A stretch of 64,000 bases of DNA. It comes from JAILLW01 sp045640525 (lineage in GTDB: Bacteria; Bacillota; Clostridia; Lachnospirales; Lachnospiraceae). The stretch is from the NCBI GenBank assembly GCA_045640525.1, contig JAZUFE010000055.1, positions 19,285 through 83,284 on the forward strand, given 5' to 3'. A model generated the notes under the pieces. It was not told the origin of the DNA. It saw nothing but the letters and a program-made list of their open reading frames with translations, and did no database searches. Shown here in pieces: positions 9,706 through 17,708 of this stretch; the first letter of the stretch is position 1; every line of letters starts with the position of its first letter. The position numbers and the translations under genes were made by a program.

Positions 9706-11079
9706 ATGAGTAGTATTTCTCCTTTTCCGAATAAGCATAAGAAATGGATGTATGCAGTGGTGTGGTTGCTGCTGGCATACTATTTATTCAAAATGTATCA
9801 GATCGCGTTACAGCGGTCTGATATTATTTTTTCGCCCGAATATGGATTCCGTATATTCTATACGTTCAAAGAGATAGTAATTTCGCCGAATGCAAATGTA
9901 TTTAAAAACGTTTTGTATATGGTGGGGCTGTTCATACCGGTGGGATTTCTTTTCCCTCTTGCACGAAACAGACGATGCCAGAGCGCGGTTTTGCTTATCA
10001 CACAACTGATTGTTACGGCACTGGAATTTTTGAAGTATTATCACCAAAAGGGCATAATCTGTTTGGAAGACTTCATATTGGCTATGCTTGGGGCATTTGT
10101 AGGTTATTGGATATTTATTGCACTTGTGACCAAAACAGTGGATGGCTATTATTACCGCAACAAATCAGGTGATACCAAAAAGGGTTGGCTGCTGTATTTG
10201 GTACTTGTTATTTTAGGATTTGCCTTTTTGTGGAATATTGCTAACGGAAACATCAAAAGTGAGAAAATCGCAACCGGTCTTAAGGATGTGAATACAAGCG
10301 GGGATTCAACGGAAGGAAAAGCAGGCAGTCGCTCGCGTGCCGAAGAGATTTATGACACAATCTATGAACAGATAGCTGAGGGAAAAACGCGAATAAAGGT
10401 AACATCATTCCTTGGGGATGTGAGTAGCGATGATATCGAAAATATCTTTAAACAGGTGTTGAAGGACCATCCGGAAATATTCTGGCTTAGCGGAAGTTAT
10501 TACGGTATGGGTAGCAGTGTCATTGTCTCAACATCGTATACGTTGAATCTGGATACCAATTGTGATATTTCAAATCTTCCGCAGATGCAAAAGAACCTGG
10601 ATAAGGTTGTGGACGGCATTGTAAAGGAGGCCCAAAAGCTTACTACTGACTATGATAAAGTCAGATATGTTCATGATACGATAATCGGACTATGCCAATA
10701 TGATGTTGACAGTTATCGAATATTGCAGAATCAGGAAAACATATACGTGAGTGGACTTACCTATTCCGCTTACGGATGCTTGGTGGATAATCGTGCCGTA
10801 TGCGCAGGATATTCCAAGGCTTTTCAACTTGTTATGCAAAAACTCGGAATAGAATGCGGATATGTTACGGGAACGGCATATAATTTGCAAGGTTCAGATC
10901 TTCATGCATGGAACTATGTCAGAATAGATAACGAATACAAGTATCTGGATTTAACATGGGACGATCCCGTGTCTTTGGGTGGAAGTTCAAATTCTTTAAG
11001 CCATGATTATTTCTGTCTTTCCAAGGATAAGATGTCCATGGATCATTTCGCCGATTCGGACCAATATCTGCCGGAGTAG
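9706..11079 (+). CDS. VanZ-like membrane domain fused to a transglutaminase-like domain
   Basis: 457 residues. Residues 1-180 hold about five membrane helices with the VanZ pattern (LEFLKYY then EDFILAMLGAFVGY). After a linker (about 185-215) comes a domain ending in a transglutaminase/protease-like core. The likely triad is Cys366 (AVCAGYS), His400 (LHAWNYV) and Asp415 (LDLTWDDP). The catalytic part would probably face outward and act on cell-surface protein or peptidoglycan, but the reaction is not shown. The start ATG at 9706 has a weak upstream AGGA. It lies 26 bp after the acidic repeat gene and converges with the next gene 15 bp away. A second gene with the same catalytic core lies at 22569-23261. 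Confidence 0.8.
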   Translation: MSSISPFPNKHKKWMYAVVWLLLAYYLFKMYQIALQRSDIIFSPEYGFRIFYTFKEIVISPNANVFKNVLYMVGLFIPVGFLFPLARNRRCQSAVLLITQLIVTALEFLKYYHQKGIICLEDFILAMLGAFVGYWIFIALVTKTVDGYYYRNKSGDTKKGWLLYLVLVILGFAFLWNIANGNIKSEKIATGLKDVNTSGDSTEGKAGSRSRAEEIYDTIYEQIAEGKTRIKVTSFLGDVSSDDIENIFKQVLKDHPEIFWLSGSYYGMGSSVIVSTSYTLNLDTNCDISNLPQMQKNLDKVVDGIVKEAQKLTTDYDKVRYVHDTIIGLCQYDVDSYRILQNQENIYVSGLTYSAYGCLVDNRAVCAGYSKAFQLVMQKLGIECGYVTGTAYNLQGSDLHAWNYVRIDNEYKYLDLTWDDPVSLGGSSNSLSHDYFCLSKDKMSMDHFADSDQYLPE

Positions 11080-11094
11080 GGGAGGCGGTATCTG

Positions 11095-12090
11095 CTACAT
11101 TTTTGTTAAATCAGTGGCATAGCATTTGGTGTGTCCGGTGAATTTACCGAATATATATTTATTGGAAGCTGATTCACACATTGTATAGATACGACCGTCA
11201 ACAAATGTGATTTCTTCTGCCATGGGGGCAAAAAGATACGAATTTTCCAATGAATTTGAATCGAGTTCATACAGCGGCGCGAATTTTTGACCAAGCAGGT
11301 CAATCGTCTTGCCGCTGTTTGCTTTTGCATAATCAAACACTCTTATATCGGATTTGGCCACTGCATAAGAGGCAGATGTATATATTTTCCCATCCTTAAA
11401 GGCAATTCCCTGAGTTAAATCCGGAATTGACCAGATTTCGGCCGAAGCCGGATTGTATCCAAAAGAATTCGGATAATCTCCGAGTTCGTATACAATAGCC
11501 AGTGCATGGTTTTGACCACCTGCACTTGTGGTAAACTGATGCGAAGCACAGGTGGGATAATTCTCCAATCTGTAGAATTCTCCTATTATCAGTTTGCCCT
11601 CTGAAGCCGTTACGAAAGCCGGCCCAAGATAATCGTTCTCGGCAAATTTTAAATCGATTACACCAAGGTGTTTGGGAGAACCGTTTAGTATATCTTCATA
11701 TGAGTATATATTTACACAACAATCCTGTCCGCCGGCGACATAGACGAAGTCTTTGTATATGGAAATACCGCCGTTGTGAGAGGTTATGGTATGCCCCTCC
11801 TTGTCGGGTAAAGACACTTTGGACAGAATGTTACCTTCTTTGTCGAGAACATAAACCGGTGAAGCAGAGCCGTCATTCATGTAACCGGTTACGAGGAAAT
11901 TTCCGTCTGTTTCGACGTATTCAAATCCTTGCGGAATGAATCCCGAATGAATGTCCGGTAAAGAAAAAGTTCTTTCCGAGGCTTGATAATAATTCCAAAC
12001 CGGCATCTTGAAAAGAAGATTACATATAATGAAAACAAGAGTAATCAGTGATATTGCAACTACGAGAAGGGCTTTTAAGACTTTTTTCAT
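11095..12090 (-). CDS. Signal-anchored propeller-like extracellular protein, function unknown
   Basis: 331 residues. KK is followed by one strong hydrophobic helix (about residues 5-28), so it is an N-terminally anchored or secreted protein. The remainder has recurring beta-strand phrases (YVLDKEGNILSKV, VYVAGGQDCCVNIYSY, KIYTSASYAV, GRIYTMCES) like the blades of a seven-bladed propeller of the YncE/NHL type, but I do not recognise a specific family. The SD AGGAAAA precedes the ATG. It is convergent with the VanZ-transglutaminase gene and divergent from the C_GCAxxG_C_C gene. A small AAAGCC-GGA-GGCTTT hairpin (12122-12136) lies in its upstream region. Confidence 0.65.
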   Translation of the reverse strand: MKKVLKALLVVAISLITLVFIICNLLFKMPVWNYYQASERTFSLPDIHSGFIPQGFEYVETDGNFLVTGYMNDGSASPVYVLDKEGNILSKVSLPDKEGHTITSHNGGISIYKDFVYVAGGQDCCVNIYSYEDILNGSPKHLGVIDLKFAENDYLGPAFVTASEGKLIIGEFYRLENYPTCASHQFTTSAGGQNHALAIVYELGDYPNSFGYNPASAEIWSIPDLTQGIAFKDGKIYTSASYAVAKSDIRVFDYAKANSGKTIDLLGQKFAPLYELDSNSLENSYLFAPMAEEITFVDGRIYTMCESASNKYIFGKFTGHTKCYATDLTKM

Positions 12091-12134
12091 TTGATTGTTT
12101 TCCTAATACTATATTAATGATAAAGCCGGAGGCT

Positions 12135-12163
12135 TTGACTCATGCATAATATTATAATATGAT
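12135..12163 (+). promoter_or_regulatory. Sigma-A-type promoter for the C_GCAxxG_C_C gene
   Basis: TTGACT at 12135-12140 and TATGAT at 12158-12163, with a 17-bp spacer. The predicted transcript starts near 12170, which rules out the upstream ATG at 12159 as a start codon. Confidence 0.65.
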
Positions 12164-12197
12164 AGTATCGAAAATGAAAGTCATTCGGAGGCATAGT

Positions 12198-12659
12198 GTG
12201 AGCGAACGTAAAGAAAAAGCGATGAACAACTTTTTGGAAGGCTATAATTGCGCTCAATCGGTTGTTTTGGCGTTTGAAGATATTCTGCCTATAGAAAAAG
12301 ATCAATTAATGAAATTGGCATGTTCTTTCGGCGGAGGAATGGGAAGACTGCGCGAGGTATGCGGTTCGGTAAGCGGAATGTTTATGGTTCTTGGCCTGTT
12401 ATATGGCTATGACGGTCCTGAAACCGGCAAGGTCAAGGCTGAACAATATCGGAAAGTTCAGGAACTGGCTCACAAATTTGAAGAAGAATACGGCTCCATT
12501 GTATGTCGTGAACTTTTGGGACTAAGTGTCAGACATGATACTCCTACCCCTGAGGCAAGGACCGCGGAGTATTACGGCAAACGCCCCTGCAAAGAAATTA
12601 TAGGTAAGGCGGCGGAACTTTTGGAAAAATTTATCAGCGAAAATGAAATTAGCATATAA
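12198..12659 (+). CDS. C_GCAxxG_C_C family protein
   Basis: 153 residues from a GTG at 12198, selected because CGGAGG ends 6 bases before it and because the family begins close to an ERxxxAxxxFxEGYNCAQ motif, seen here at the N-terminus. Four conserved features are visible: YNCAQSV, FGGGMGR, VCGSVSGM and a later Cys pair (IVCRELLG, RPCKEII). Proteins of this family are small, probably redox or metal-binding, and have no settled function. The membrane protein at 12684 follows 24 bp later with its own SD and is likely co-transcribed. Confidence 0.85.
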   Translation: MSERKEKAMNNFLEGYNCAQSVVLAFEDILPIEKDQLMKLACSFGGGMGRLREVCGSVSGMFMVLGLLYGYDGPETGKVKAEQYRKVQELAHKFEEEYGSIVCRELLGLSVRHDTPTPEARTAEYYGKRPCKEIIGKAAELLEKFISENEISI

Positions 12660-12683
12660 GCTATTATATAAACGGAGGAATAT

Positions 12684-13553
12684 ATGGCAGTTAAGTTACA
12701 GACAATTCAGGAATTGAAGAAGTATTGTTCATTAAGAAGAATACCGCTTATGAAGCTAAGGTTCTTTATCGGAAAAGATGTTCCCGATAAGAAAGCTTTC
12801 GGAATATATAAAGAAGATGACGGAACGTGTGTTGTATATAAGAACATGTCCGATGGAGAAAGAGCGGTCAGATACCAAGGACCCGATGAGGCGTTTGCCG
12901 TTAACCAAATTTATATGAAATTGATTGAAGAATGTCATAAAGAGGGAATTCGACCTGATCTTACGGATGAGCGCGAAGGTGTTACCAGTGTCAGCAGTCT
13001 GGGATTTTCCGATAAGGTTAAGGCGTTCTTTTCAAATTCTTCCGGTTTGTTCGTTTCAATTTTGCTTGCAATACTGGCAGCGGTTGTATTTACTATCCCC
13101 TATCTTCTTCCGATAGTACTGACAATTTTTTTGATACCGTTTGGTCTTTACCATATTATTAAGAAGAAAGACTGGAAAGCAGGCGGAATAGTTTGCTGGG
13201 GAATTTTCACTGCAATATGCACTGTGATATGTGTTTTCATGATTATGGTATTCTACGAAACCTTCAGATTCAAGCAAGGTTATTATCGATATGATGACGG
13301 TGTATATTACCATGCCGGCGCAACCTGGTATACGGGTGATGAAAACGTGGATTGGCATTCTGCCGAAAATCAGGATTTGCTGAATGATAATGTTACATCC
13401 GATAATTTTTACGCTAAGGAATACAATGCGGAATTGGGAGTGCCGGATTTTTATGAATCCGAATGCTACAATACAATCAAAGCCAATGAAGAAGCCGCCA
13501 ACAATATGTTTAATAATGTAACAGGTTTCGTCAGCCCGCCGAATCAAGAGTAG
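12684..13553 (+). CDS. Membrane protein of unknown function
   Basis: 289 residues. The N-terminal ~110 residues are soluble and charged, followed by two or three membrane helices (about 119-150 and 160-190) and a hydrophilic C-terminal domain of about 95 residues rich in Tyr, Asn and Asp. Phrases such as YYRYDDGVYYHAGATWY in the tail resemble small wrap-around domains seen after membrane helices in Lachnospiraceae proteins. SD ACGGAGG precedes ATG 12684. A terminator follows at 13612. I do not recognise a family. Confidence 0.65.
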   Translation: MAVKLQTIQELKKYCSLRRIPLMKLRFFIGKDVPDKKAFGIYKEDDGTCVVYKNMSDGERAVRYQGPDEAFAVNQIYMKLIEECHKEGIRPDLTDEREGVTSVSSLGFSDKVKAFFSNSSGLFVSILLAILAAVVFTIPYLLPIVLTIFLIPFGLYHIIKKKDWKAGGIVCWGIFTAICTVICVFMIMVFYETFRFKQGYYRYDDGVYYHAGATWYTGDENVDWHSAENQDLLNDNVTSDNFYAKEYNAELGVPDFYESECYNTIKANEEAANNMFNNVTGFVSPPNQE

Positions 13554-13611
13554 CAGTTTCTCGGGAAGGTCGTCATGAAGACGGCGAAAACAAAGCAGAA
13601 AATTGTGAGTA

Positions 13612-13653
13612 ATAAAAATGCCCCGTTTTTTACACGAAACGGGGTATTTTTAT
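13612..13653 (+). terminator. Intrinsic terminator
   Basis: AAAAATGCCCCGTTT pairs with AAACGGGGTATTTTT around a short loop, giving a long GC core and a T-rich 3' arm. It closes the 12198-13553 unit. Confidence 0.9.
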
Positions 13654-13679
13654 ATCAATATGCACAAAAAAGTAAAAAT

Positions 13680-13775
13680 TGTGCTTGTACAGGTAAAGTA
13701 TTTACATTCAAAAGTTGTACAAAAAAATGTAACATTATGTTCATAAATTGGAAAAATGTTACAGATGGGGGCTGA
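13680..13775 (+). promoter_or_regulatory. AT-rich region with repeated TGTAC/TGTAA boxes upstream of a lipoprotein gene
   Basis: Between the terminator and the lipoprotein gene there are several related boxes in both orientations: TTGTACA twice, TTTACATT, AATGTAAC and TGTTACA. TTACATT and AATGTAA form an inverted repeat of 7-bp arms. This could be a promoter with operator sites; no clean -35/-10 pair is obvious. Confidence 0.35.
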
Positions 13776-13776
13776 C

Positions 13777-14325
13777 ATGAACAAAATTAGATTTGTCTCA
13801 TTGCTCTGTATGATTTCTATATTGTCCGTTTTACTGATGGGGTGCGGGGAGACTGTTGACTCGCCGATAGTAGGTAAATGGGCATACATTCACGATAAAG
13901 AAACAGCAGTGTTGGAATTAAAATCGAACGGATCGGCTGTGTACAATAACGAAAAGTATTCTTTTACCGAGGACGGGCAGTACATAATTTTATCTTCGGG
14001 CAAAGATAAGCAGAAGCTTCGTTATGAACTTGTTAAAGACGATTTGTACTTATACGAACCTGCCACATACATCTATGCAAGTGAAGGAGAACCGGACGGC
14101 TTGATTGGTGTTTGGGCGAATGAAAACAAGTGGAGTTACGAATTTACTAAGGAAGGTACATTCAGAGAAGATGGTTACTTCCCGGGCTATTACACGGTTG
14201 ATGAAGCTAATTCCACAATCAAGCTGGTTTACAACGACCATTTCGAAGATACAACGATATACTATTCACTTGATGGAAACAGGTTACTGGTTGAATATCC
14301 TTGGAGAATGGTCAGAATGAATTAG
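13777..14325 (+). CDS. Small lipoprotein
   Basis: 182 residues from ATG 13777. GGGGGCTGAC precedes it, and starting here gives a normal lipoprotein signal: MNKIRF, a hydrophobic core, then LLMGC with the lipid-accepting Cys near residue 24. The mature protein contains two similar halves, GKWAYIHDKETAVLELKSNGSA and GVWANENKWSYEFTKEGTF. These are beta-barrel-like repeats of the lipocalin-like kind found in small clostridial lipoproteins (DUF5640-like). The role is unknown. It sits directly upstream of the sugar-binding lipoprotein but has its own upstream region. Confidence 0.75.
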   Translation: MNKIRFVSLLCMISILSVLLMGCGETVDSPIVGKWAYIHDKETAVLELKSNGSAVYNNEKYSFTEDGQYIILSSGKDKQKLRYELVKDDLYLYEPATYIYASEGEPDGLIGVWANENKWSYEFTKEGTFREDGYFPGYYTVDEANSTIKLVYNDHFEDTTIYYSLDGNRLLVEYPWRMVRMN

Positions 14326-14330
14326 GTGAT

Positions 14331-14369
14331 AAGCACATAAGTGCTTCACATGGGCTGTTGGATGGCCCG
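14331..14369 (+). other. Two small hairpins in the leader of the sugar-binding protein gene
   Basis: AAGCAC-ATAA-GTGCTT (14331-14346) and GGGC...GCCC (about 14352-14368) lie between the lipoprotein stop codon and the SD of the binding-protein gene. A TTGGAT/TATACT pair (14358-14385, 16-bp spacer) would start a transcript right at the SD, so a promoter there is doubtful. Confidence 0.35.
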
Positions 14370-14402
14370 ATACAATTTTTATACTACTATAGGAGGACGA
14401 GT

Positions 14403-15758
14403 ATGAAAAAGAAATTACTTGCAACACTCTTGGCTGCCGGTATGGTACTTTCATGCGTAGGCTGTTCAGGCAGCACAGACGCAGCTAGTGCATCGGCATC
14501 TGAGGCATCAGCTTCTGTTGAAGAAGCATCTGCATCTGTTGAAGAGGCATCTGCATCTGCATCAGAAGAAGTAGCAGCAACAGGCGACGCTATCACACTT
14601 GATATGTGGTGTATCGCTACAGAGAGTGACTCTAACCGTCATTCATACGAAGCTGCTATCGAAGACATGAAGACAGCTCACCCTGAAATCACATTGAACT
14701 GGGAAGCTATCGAGAACGAAGCATACAAGACAAAGATTAAGGCTGCTGTAGCTGCAGACGAAATGCCTGATATCTTCTTCACATGGTCATGTGCATTCCT
14801 TGGCGATTTCGTTCAGGCCGGTAAGGTTTACTGCTTAGACGAAGCATATCAGGGATTTGCCAGCGAACTTCCTGAGGTTATGCTTGGTAACACAACTTAT
14901 GACGGAAAGCACTACGGTGTTCCGCTTACAATGAACATTGTTGGTATGTTTGCTAACATGGATCTTCTTGGCCAGGTTGGTTACACAGAGGTTCCCGGAA
15001 CATATGAAGAATTCATCGCTTGCTGTGATGCCCTTAAGGCAGCCGGAATCATTCCTTTGGGATGTTCAGGTAAGGAAACTTGGTGTGTAACTGAGTACCT
15101 TGAGTCAGTAATCGAAAAGAGTATCGGTGCTGACGAGCTTAACGATATCTTCCTTGGCAAGGCTACATGGAATAATCAGGGTGTTGCTGAAGCAGTTGAT
15201 ACATTCCAGAAGTTAGTTAACGATGGTTACTTCGATCCCGAAGGTATCGCATTGTCTAACGATGAAGTTAAGGCTAACTTCATGGCTGGTAAGTATGCAT
15301 TTTACATGAACGGTACATGGAACTGTGCTGACTTCGCAGCATCTGACTTCGGTGCTAGCGTTAAGGTTGCTGAGTTCCCTGTAATCAATGCTGACAAGGC
15401 TTCATTGGGAATGCTTATCGGTGGACCTTCTGATACACTTGCTGTAGCAGCTTCTTCTGAGCACGCTGCAGAAGCAGCTCAGTTCTGCTTCGAACTTGGT
15501 AAGGAAATCTGCCACTACGGTTACCTTGACGGTTGTGGACTTCCTGCTTGGACACCTTACTACGATACATCAGCAATCAATCCTTTGACACAGGCTGTTT
15601 CAGACATCTGTGCTAACGCTAAGTCTTATGTATTGTTTGGTGATACAGCTCAGAGCGCTGATGACGCTAACACATACCTTTCATATGTTGATCAGGTTTA
15701 TGGTTGCGCTATTGACGGTGCAGGCTTCATCGAAGGCCTTGCTAACGATATCAGATAG
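14403..15758 (+). CDS. ABC transporter carbohydrate-binding lipoprotein
   Basis: 451 residues from ATG 14403, with AGGAGG seven bases upstream; a longer frame back to 14301 has no support. The lipobox ends at Cys21 (LSCVGC) and is followed by a Ser/Ala/Glu linker made of repeated SASVEEA units. The mature domain is a family 1 extracellular solute-binding protein: LDMWCIATES, then GVPLTMNIVGMFANMDLL, then AGKYAFYMNGTWNCADF. It captures an oligosaccharide or sugar for the two permeases downstream. No ATPase gene is present; importers of this class often share an MsmK-like ATPase encoded elsewhere. Codon use is strongly biased (AAC, TTC, GCT, GTT), as expected of a highly expressed gene and unlike its neighbours. 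Confidence 0.9.
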   Translation: MKKKLLATLLAAGMVLSCVGCSGSTDAASASASEASASVEEASASVEEASASASEEVAATGDAITLDMWCIATESDSNRHSYEAAIEDMKTAHPEITLNWEAIENEAYKTKIKAAVAADEMPDIFFTWSCAFLGDFVQAGKVYCLDEAYQGFASELPEVMLGNTTYDGKHYGVPLTMNIVGMFANMDLLGQVGYTEVPGTYEEFIACCDALKAAGIIPLGCSGKETWCVTEYLESVIEKSIGADELNDIFLGKATWNNQGVAEAVDTFQKLVNDGYFDPEGIALSNDEVKANFMAGKYAFYMNGTWNCADFAASDFGASVKVAEFPVINADKASLGMLIGGPSDTLAVAASSEHAAEAAQFCFELGKEICHYGYLDGCGLPAWTPYYDTSAINPLTQAVSDICANAKSYVLFGDTAQSADDANTYLSYVDQVYGCAIDGAGFIEGLANDIR

Positions 15759-15787
15759 TTTTAATTCTGAATTGGCAGTTTAAAAAG

Positions 15788-15836
15788 GTGGCGGTCCTTC
15801 CGGATCTTCAATAAGGTCAGGGGGACCGCCTTTTTG
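15788..15836 (+). terminator. Partial terminator between binding protein and permease genes
   Basis: GGCGGTCC pairs with GGACCGCC, with flanking AAAAAGG upstream and TTTTT downstream. Placed inside the transport operon, it should let most transcripts stop after the binding-protein gene and a fraction read through to the permeases, a common way to set high binding-protein to permease ratios. Confidence 0.85.
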
Positions 15837-15852
15837 GGGAAGGAAAATCAAA

Positions 15853-16740
15853 ATGAAAAAGACGTTTAGCAATAGACTTAATATTATATTGTTTTTGCTT
15901 CCGGCACTTATTCTGTTTGTGGGAATCCTTATAGCTCCTATTTTTATGTCAGGCTATTACAGCTTCTTTGACTATAATGCAATGTCAGGGGACATGGCGT
16001 TTATTGGATTTGATAACTATAAAGAGCTTTTCACCAGTAATGCCATTGGTTTCATGAAAGCATTGGGCAATTCGCTGCTTTTGGCAGCACTTTCAGTTTT
16101 TCTTCAGTTGCCGCTTTCATTGGGATTAGCATTGGTGCTTGGAAAAGGAATGAAGGGAGAGAGAGTTTTCCTTTCGATTTATTTCATTCCTGTACTTATT
16201 TCAACTGTTGTTATCGGACAGTTGTTCTTGAAGATATATAACCCTTCATACGGTATTTTAAATGTAGTTTTGGAAAAATTGAACATCATCACCGCAGACA
16301 ACCATCCTATTTGGCTGGGAACCAAAGAAACAGCCTTGATAGCATGCTTCATACCTACCTTATGGCAATATGTAGGTTATCATATGCTGTTGATGTATGC
16401 CGGTGTTAAGTCTGTTCCGCTCGAACTTCGTGAAGCTGCCATGCTTGACGGAGCAACCCAAGGTCAGGTTAACAGATATATTGTTCTTCCATATATAAAA
16501 GCTATTATCAAAATCAGCGTTATCTTTGCTGTAACCGGATCGTTGAAATCATTCGACTTGATTTACGTTTTGACTAACGGTGGTCCACTTCATGCAACGG
16601 AAGTGCCGAGTACATTGATGATAGAAATGTTGTTCCATCGTAACAGATACGGAATGGGTAGTACAATTGCGGTTATGCTGATTTTACTGTGCTTCGCATT
16701 TGCGTTGATAATAGGTAGAATATTTAAGGAGGATGACTAA
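15853..16740 (+). CDS. Sugar ABC transporter permease, UgpA/MalF type
   Basis: 295 residues, six predicted membrane helices starting with FSNRLNIILFLLPALILFVGI. The EAA loop that contacts the ATPase is visible as ELREAAMLDGATQGQVNRYIVLPYIK (about residues 195-220), with the conserved EAA and G. It pairs with the permease that follows. Start ATG 15853 has GGGAAGGAAAA upstream. It lies just behind the internal terminator, so it is probably expressed by read-through at a lower level than the binding protein. Confidence 0.9.
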   Translation: MKKTFSNRLNIILFLLPALILFVGILIAPIFMSGYYSFFDYNAMSGDMAFIGFDNYKELFTSNAIGFMKALGNSLLLAALSVFLQLPLSLGLALVLGKGMKGERVFLSIYFIPVLISTVVIGQLFLKIYNPSYGILNVVLEKLNIITADNHPIWLGTKETALIACFIPTLWQYVGYHMLLMYAGVKSVPLELREAAMLDGATQGQVNRYIVLPYIKAIIKISVIFAVTGSLKSFDLIYVLTNGGPLHATEVPSTLMIEMLFHRNRYGMGSTIAVMLILLCFAFALIIGRIFKEDD

Positions 16741-16741
16741 G

Positions 16742-17629
16742 ATGGCTGATAAGAAAATTAAAAAGTCCTCCCAAAATGAACAGGAGAGCAGAGTGTATTC
16801 TTCAAAGCTTTCAGCAGGCAAGGTTATTACTTATGTATTGCTCTTAATATGGGCATTCATTAACCTCTTCCCGATTTACTGGATGTTTACGTTCTCATTG
16901 AAGGCTAATGATGAAATATTCGGTGCCAACGTAGCAGGACTTCCAAGAGACTGGTTATGGTCCAACTATTCAAGAGCTATGGCAACAGGTTCAATGGCCT
17001 TGTATTTCCTAAACTCTATTATTGTAGCTGTATTTGCTATATTGCTTACTTTAGTTGCTGCAATGATGGCTACATATGCAATTACGAGATTTAAGTGGAA
17101 ATTGAGCAAGATGACGAACAGCTTCTTTATGCTGGGTCTTACAATTCCGATTCATGCCTCAATTGTTCCTATCTATGTTATTTTGATTAATTTAAAATTG
17201 ACAAATTCGTATATTGCCTTGATTTTGCCATATGCTGCATTCTCATTGGCAATGGGTATCCTGATTTGTACAGGATTCATGATAGAAATTCCTTACGAAC
17301 TTGACGAATCGGCATCCATTGACGGTTGCGGCAAGTGGGGAACTTTCTTCAAGATTATTATGCCGCTTATGAAACCTGCTGTTTCTACAATCGGTATTTA
17401 CACTTTCTTACAGTGCTGGAATGAATTGATGTTCGCCAATATCTTTAATTCTAAGGAAGAGTATAAGACATTGCCGGTAGGTATTCAGAGTTTGTCCGGT
17501 GCTTATACAACAGACTGGGGTCCGATCGGAGCTGCATTGGTTGTGGCTACGTTCCCGATGTTGCTTGTGTATGTATTCTTGAGCAGACGTATTCAGGACA
17601 GCTTTATTGCAGGTGCTGTTAAGGGCTAA
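16742..17629 (+). CDS. Sugar ABC transporter permease, UgpE/MalG type
   Basis: 295 residues from ATG 16742. The in-frame ATG at 16733 touches the SD AAGGAGG (16726-16732) and so cannot be used efficiently; 16742 has 9 bases of spacing. Six helices; the EAA loop reads ELDESASIDGCGKWGTFFKIIMPLMKP, and the C-terminus RRIQDSFIAGAVKG matches the MalG-type ending. It forms the translocation pore with the preceding permease. The upstream stop codon ends 2 bases before this start, so the two are tightly coupled. Confidence 0.9.
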   Translation: MADKKIKKSSQNEQESRVYSSKLSAGKVITYVLLLIWAFINLFPIYWMFTFSLKANDEIFGANVAGLPRDWLWSNYSRAMATGSMALYFLNSIIVAVFAILLTLVAAMMATYAITRFKWKLSKMTNSFFMLGLTIPIHASIVPIYVILINLKLTNSYIALILPYAAFSLAMGILICTGFMIEIPYELDESASIDGCGKWGTFFKIIMPLMKPAVSTIGIYTFLQCWNELMFANIFNSKEEYKTLPVGIQSLSGAYTTDWGPIGAALVVATFPMLLVYVFLSRRIQDSFIAGAVKG

Positions 17630-17656
17630 TGCCTCAAATGTAATTAAAATTATTAT

Positions 17657-17697
17657 TCAACCTGTTCGGGTTCTTGTCCCGGACAGGTTGTTTGCTT
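17657..17697 (+). terminator. Hairpin after the permease gene, likely terminator
   Basis: AACCTGT pairs with ACAGGTT, extended by GGG/CCC around the loop, and is followed by a weak T-rich tail (GTTTGCTT). It separates the importer from the sensor kinase gene. Confidence 0.65.
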
Positions 17698-17708
17698 ATA
17701 ATGGGATT

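Noticed and set aside
14301..14402. N-terminal extension of the sugar-binding protein
   Set aside because: It would overlap the upstream lipoprotein gene, lacks an SD, and would bury the lipoprotein signal.
17607..17708. N-terminal extension of the YesM kinase
   Set aside because: It would run through the terminator-like hairpin at 17657-17697 and lacks an SD.
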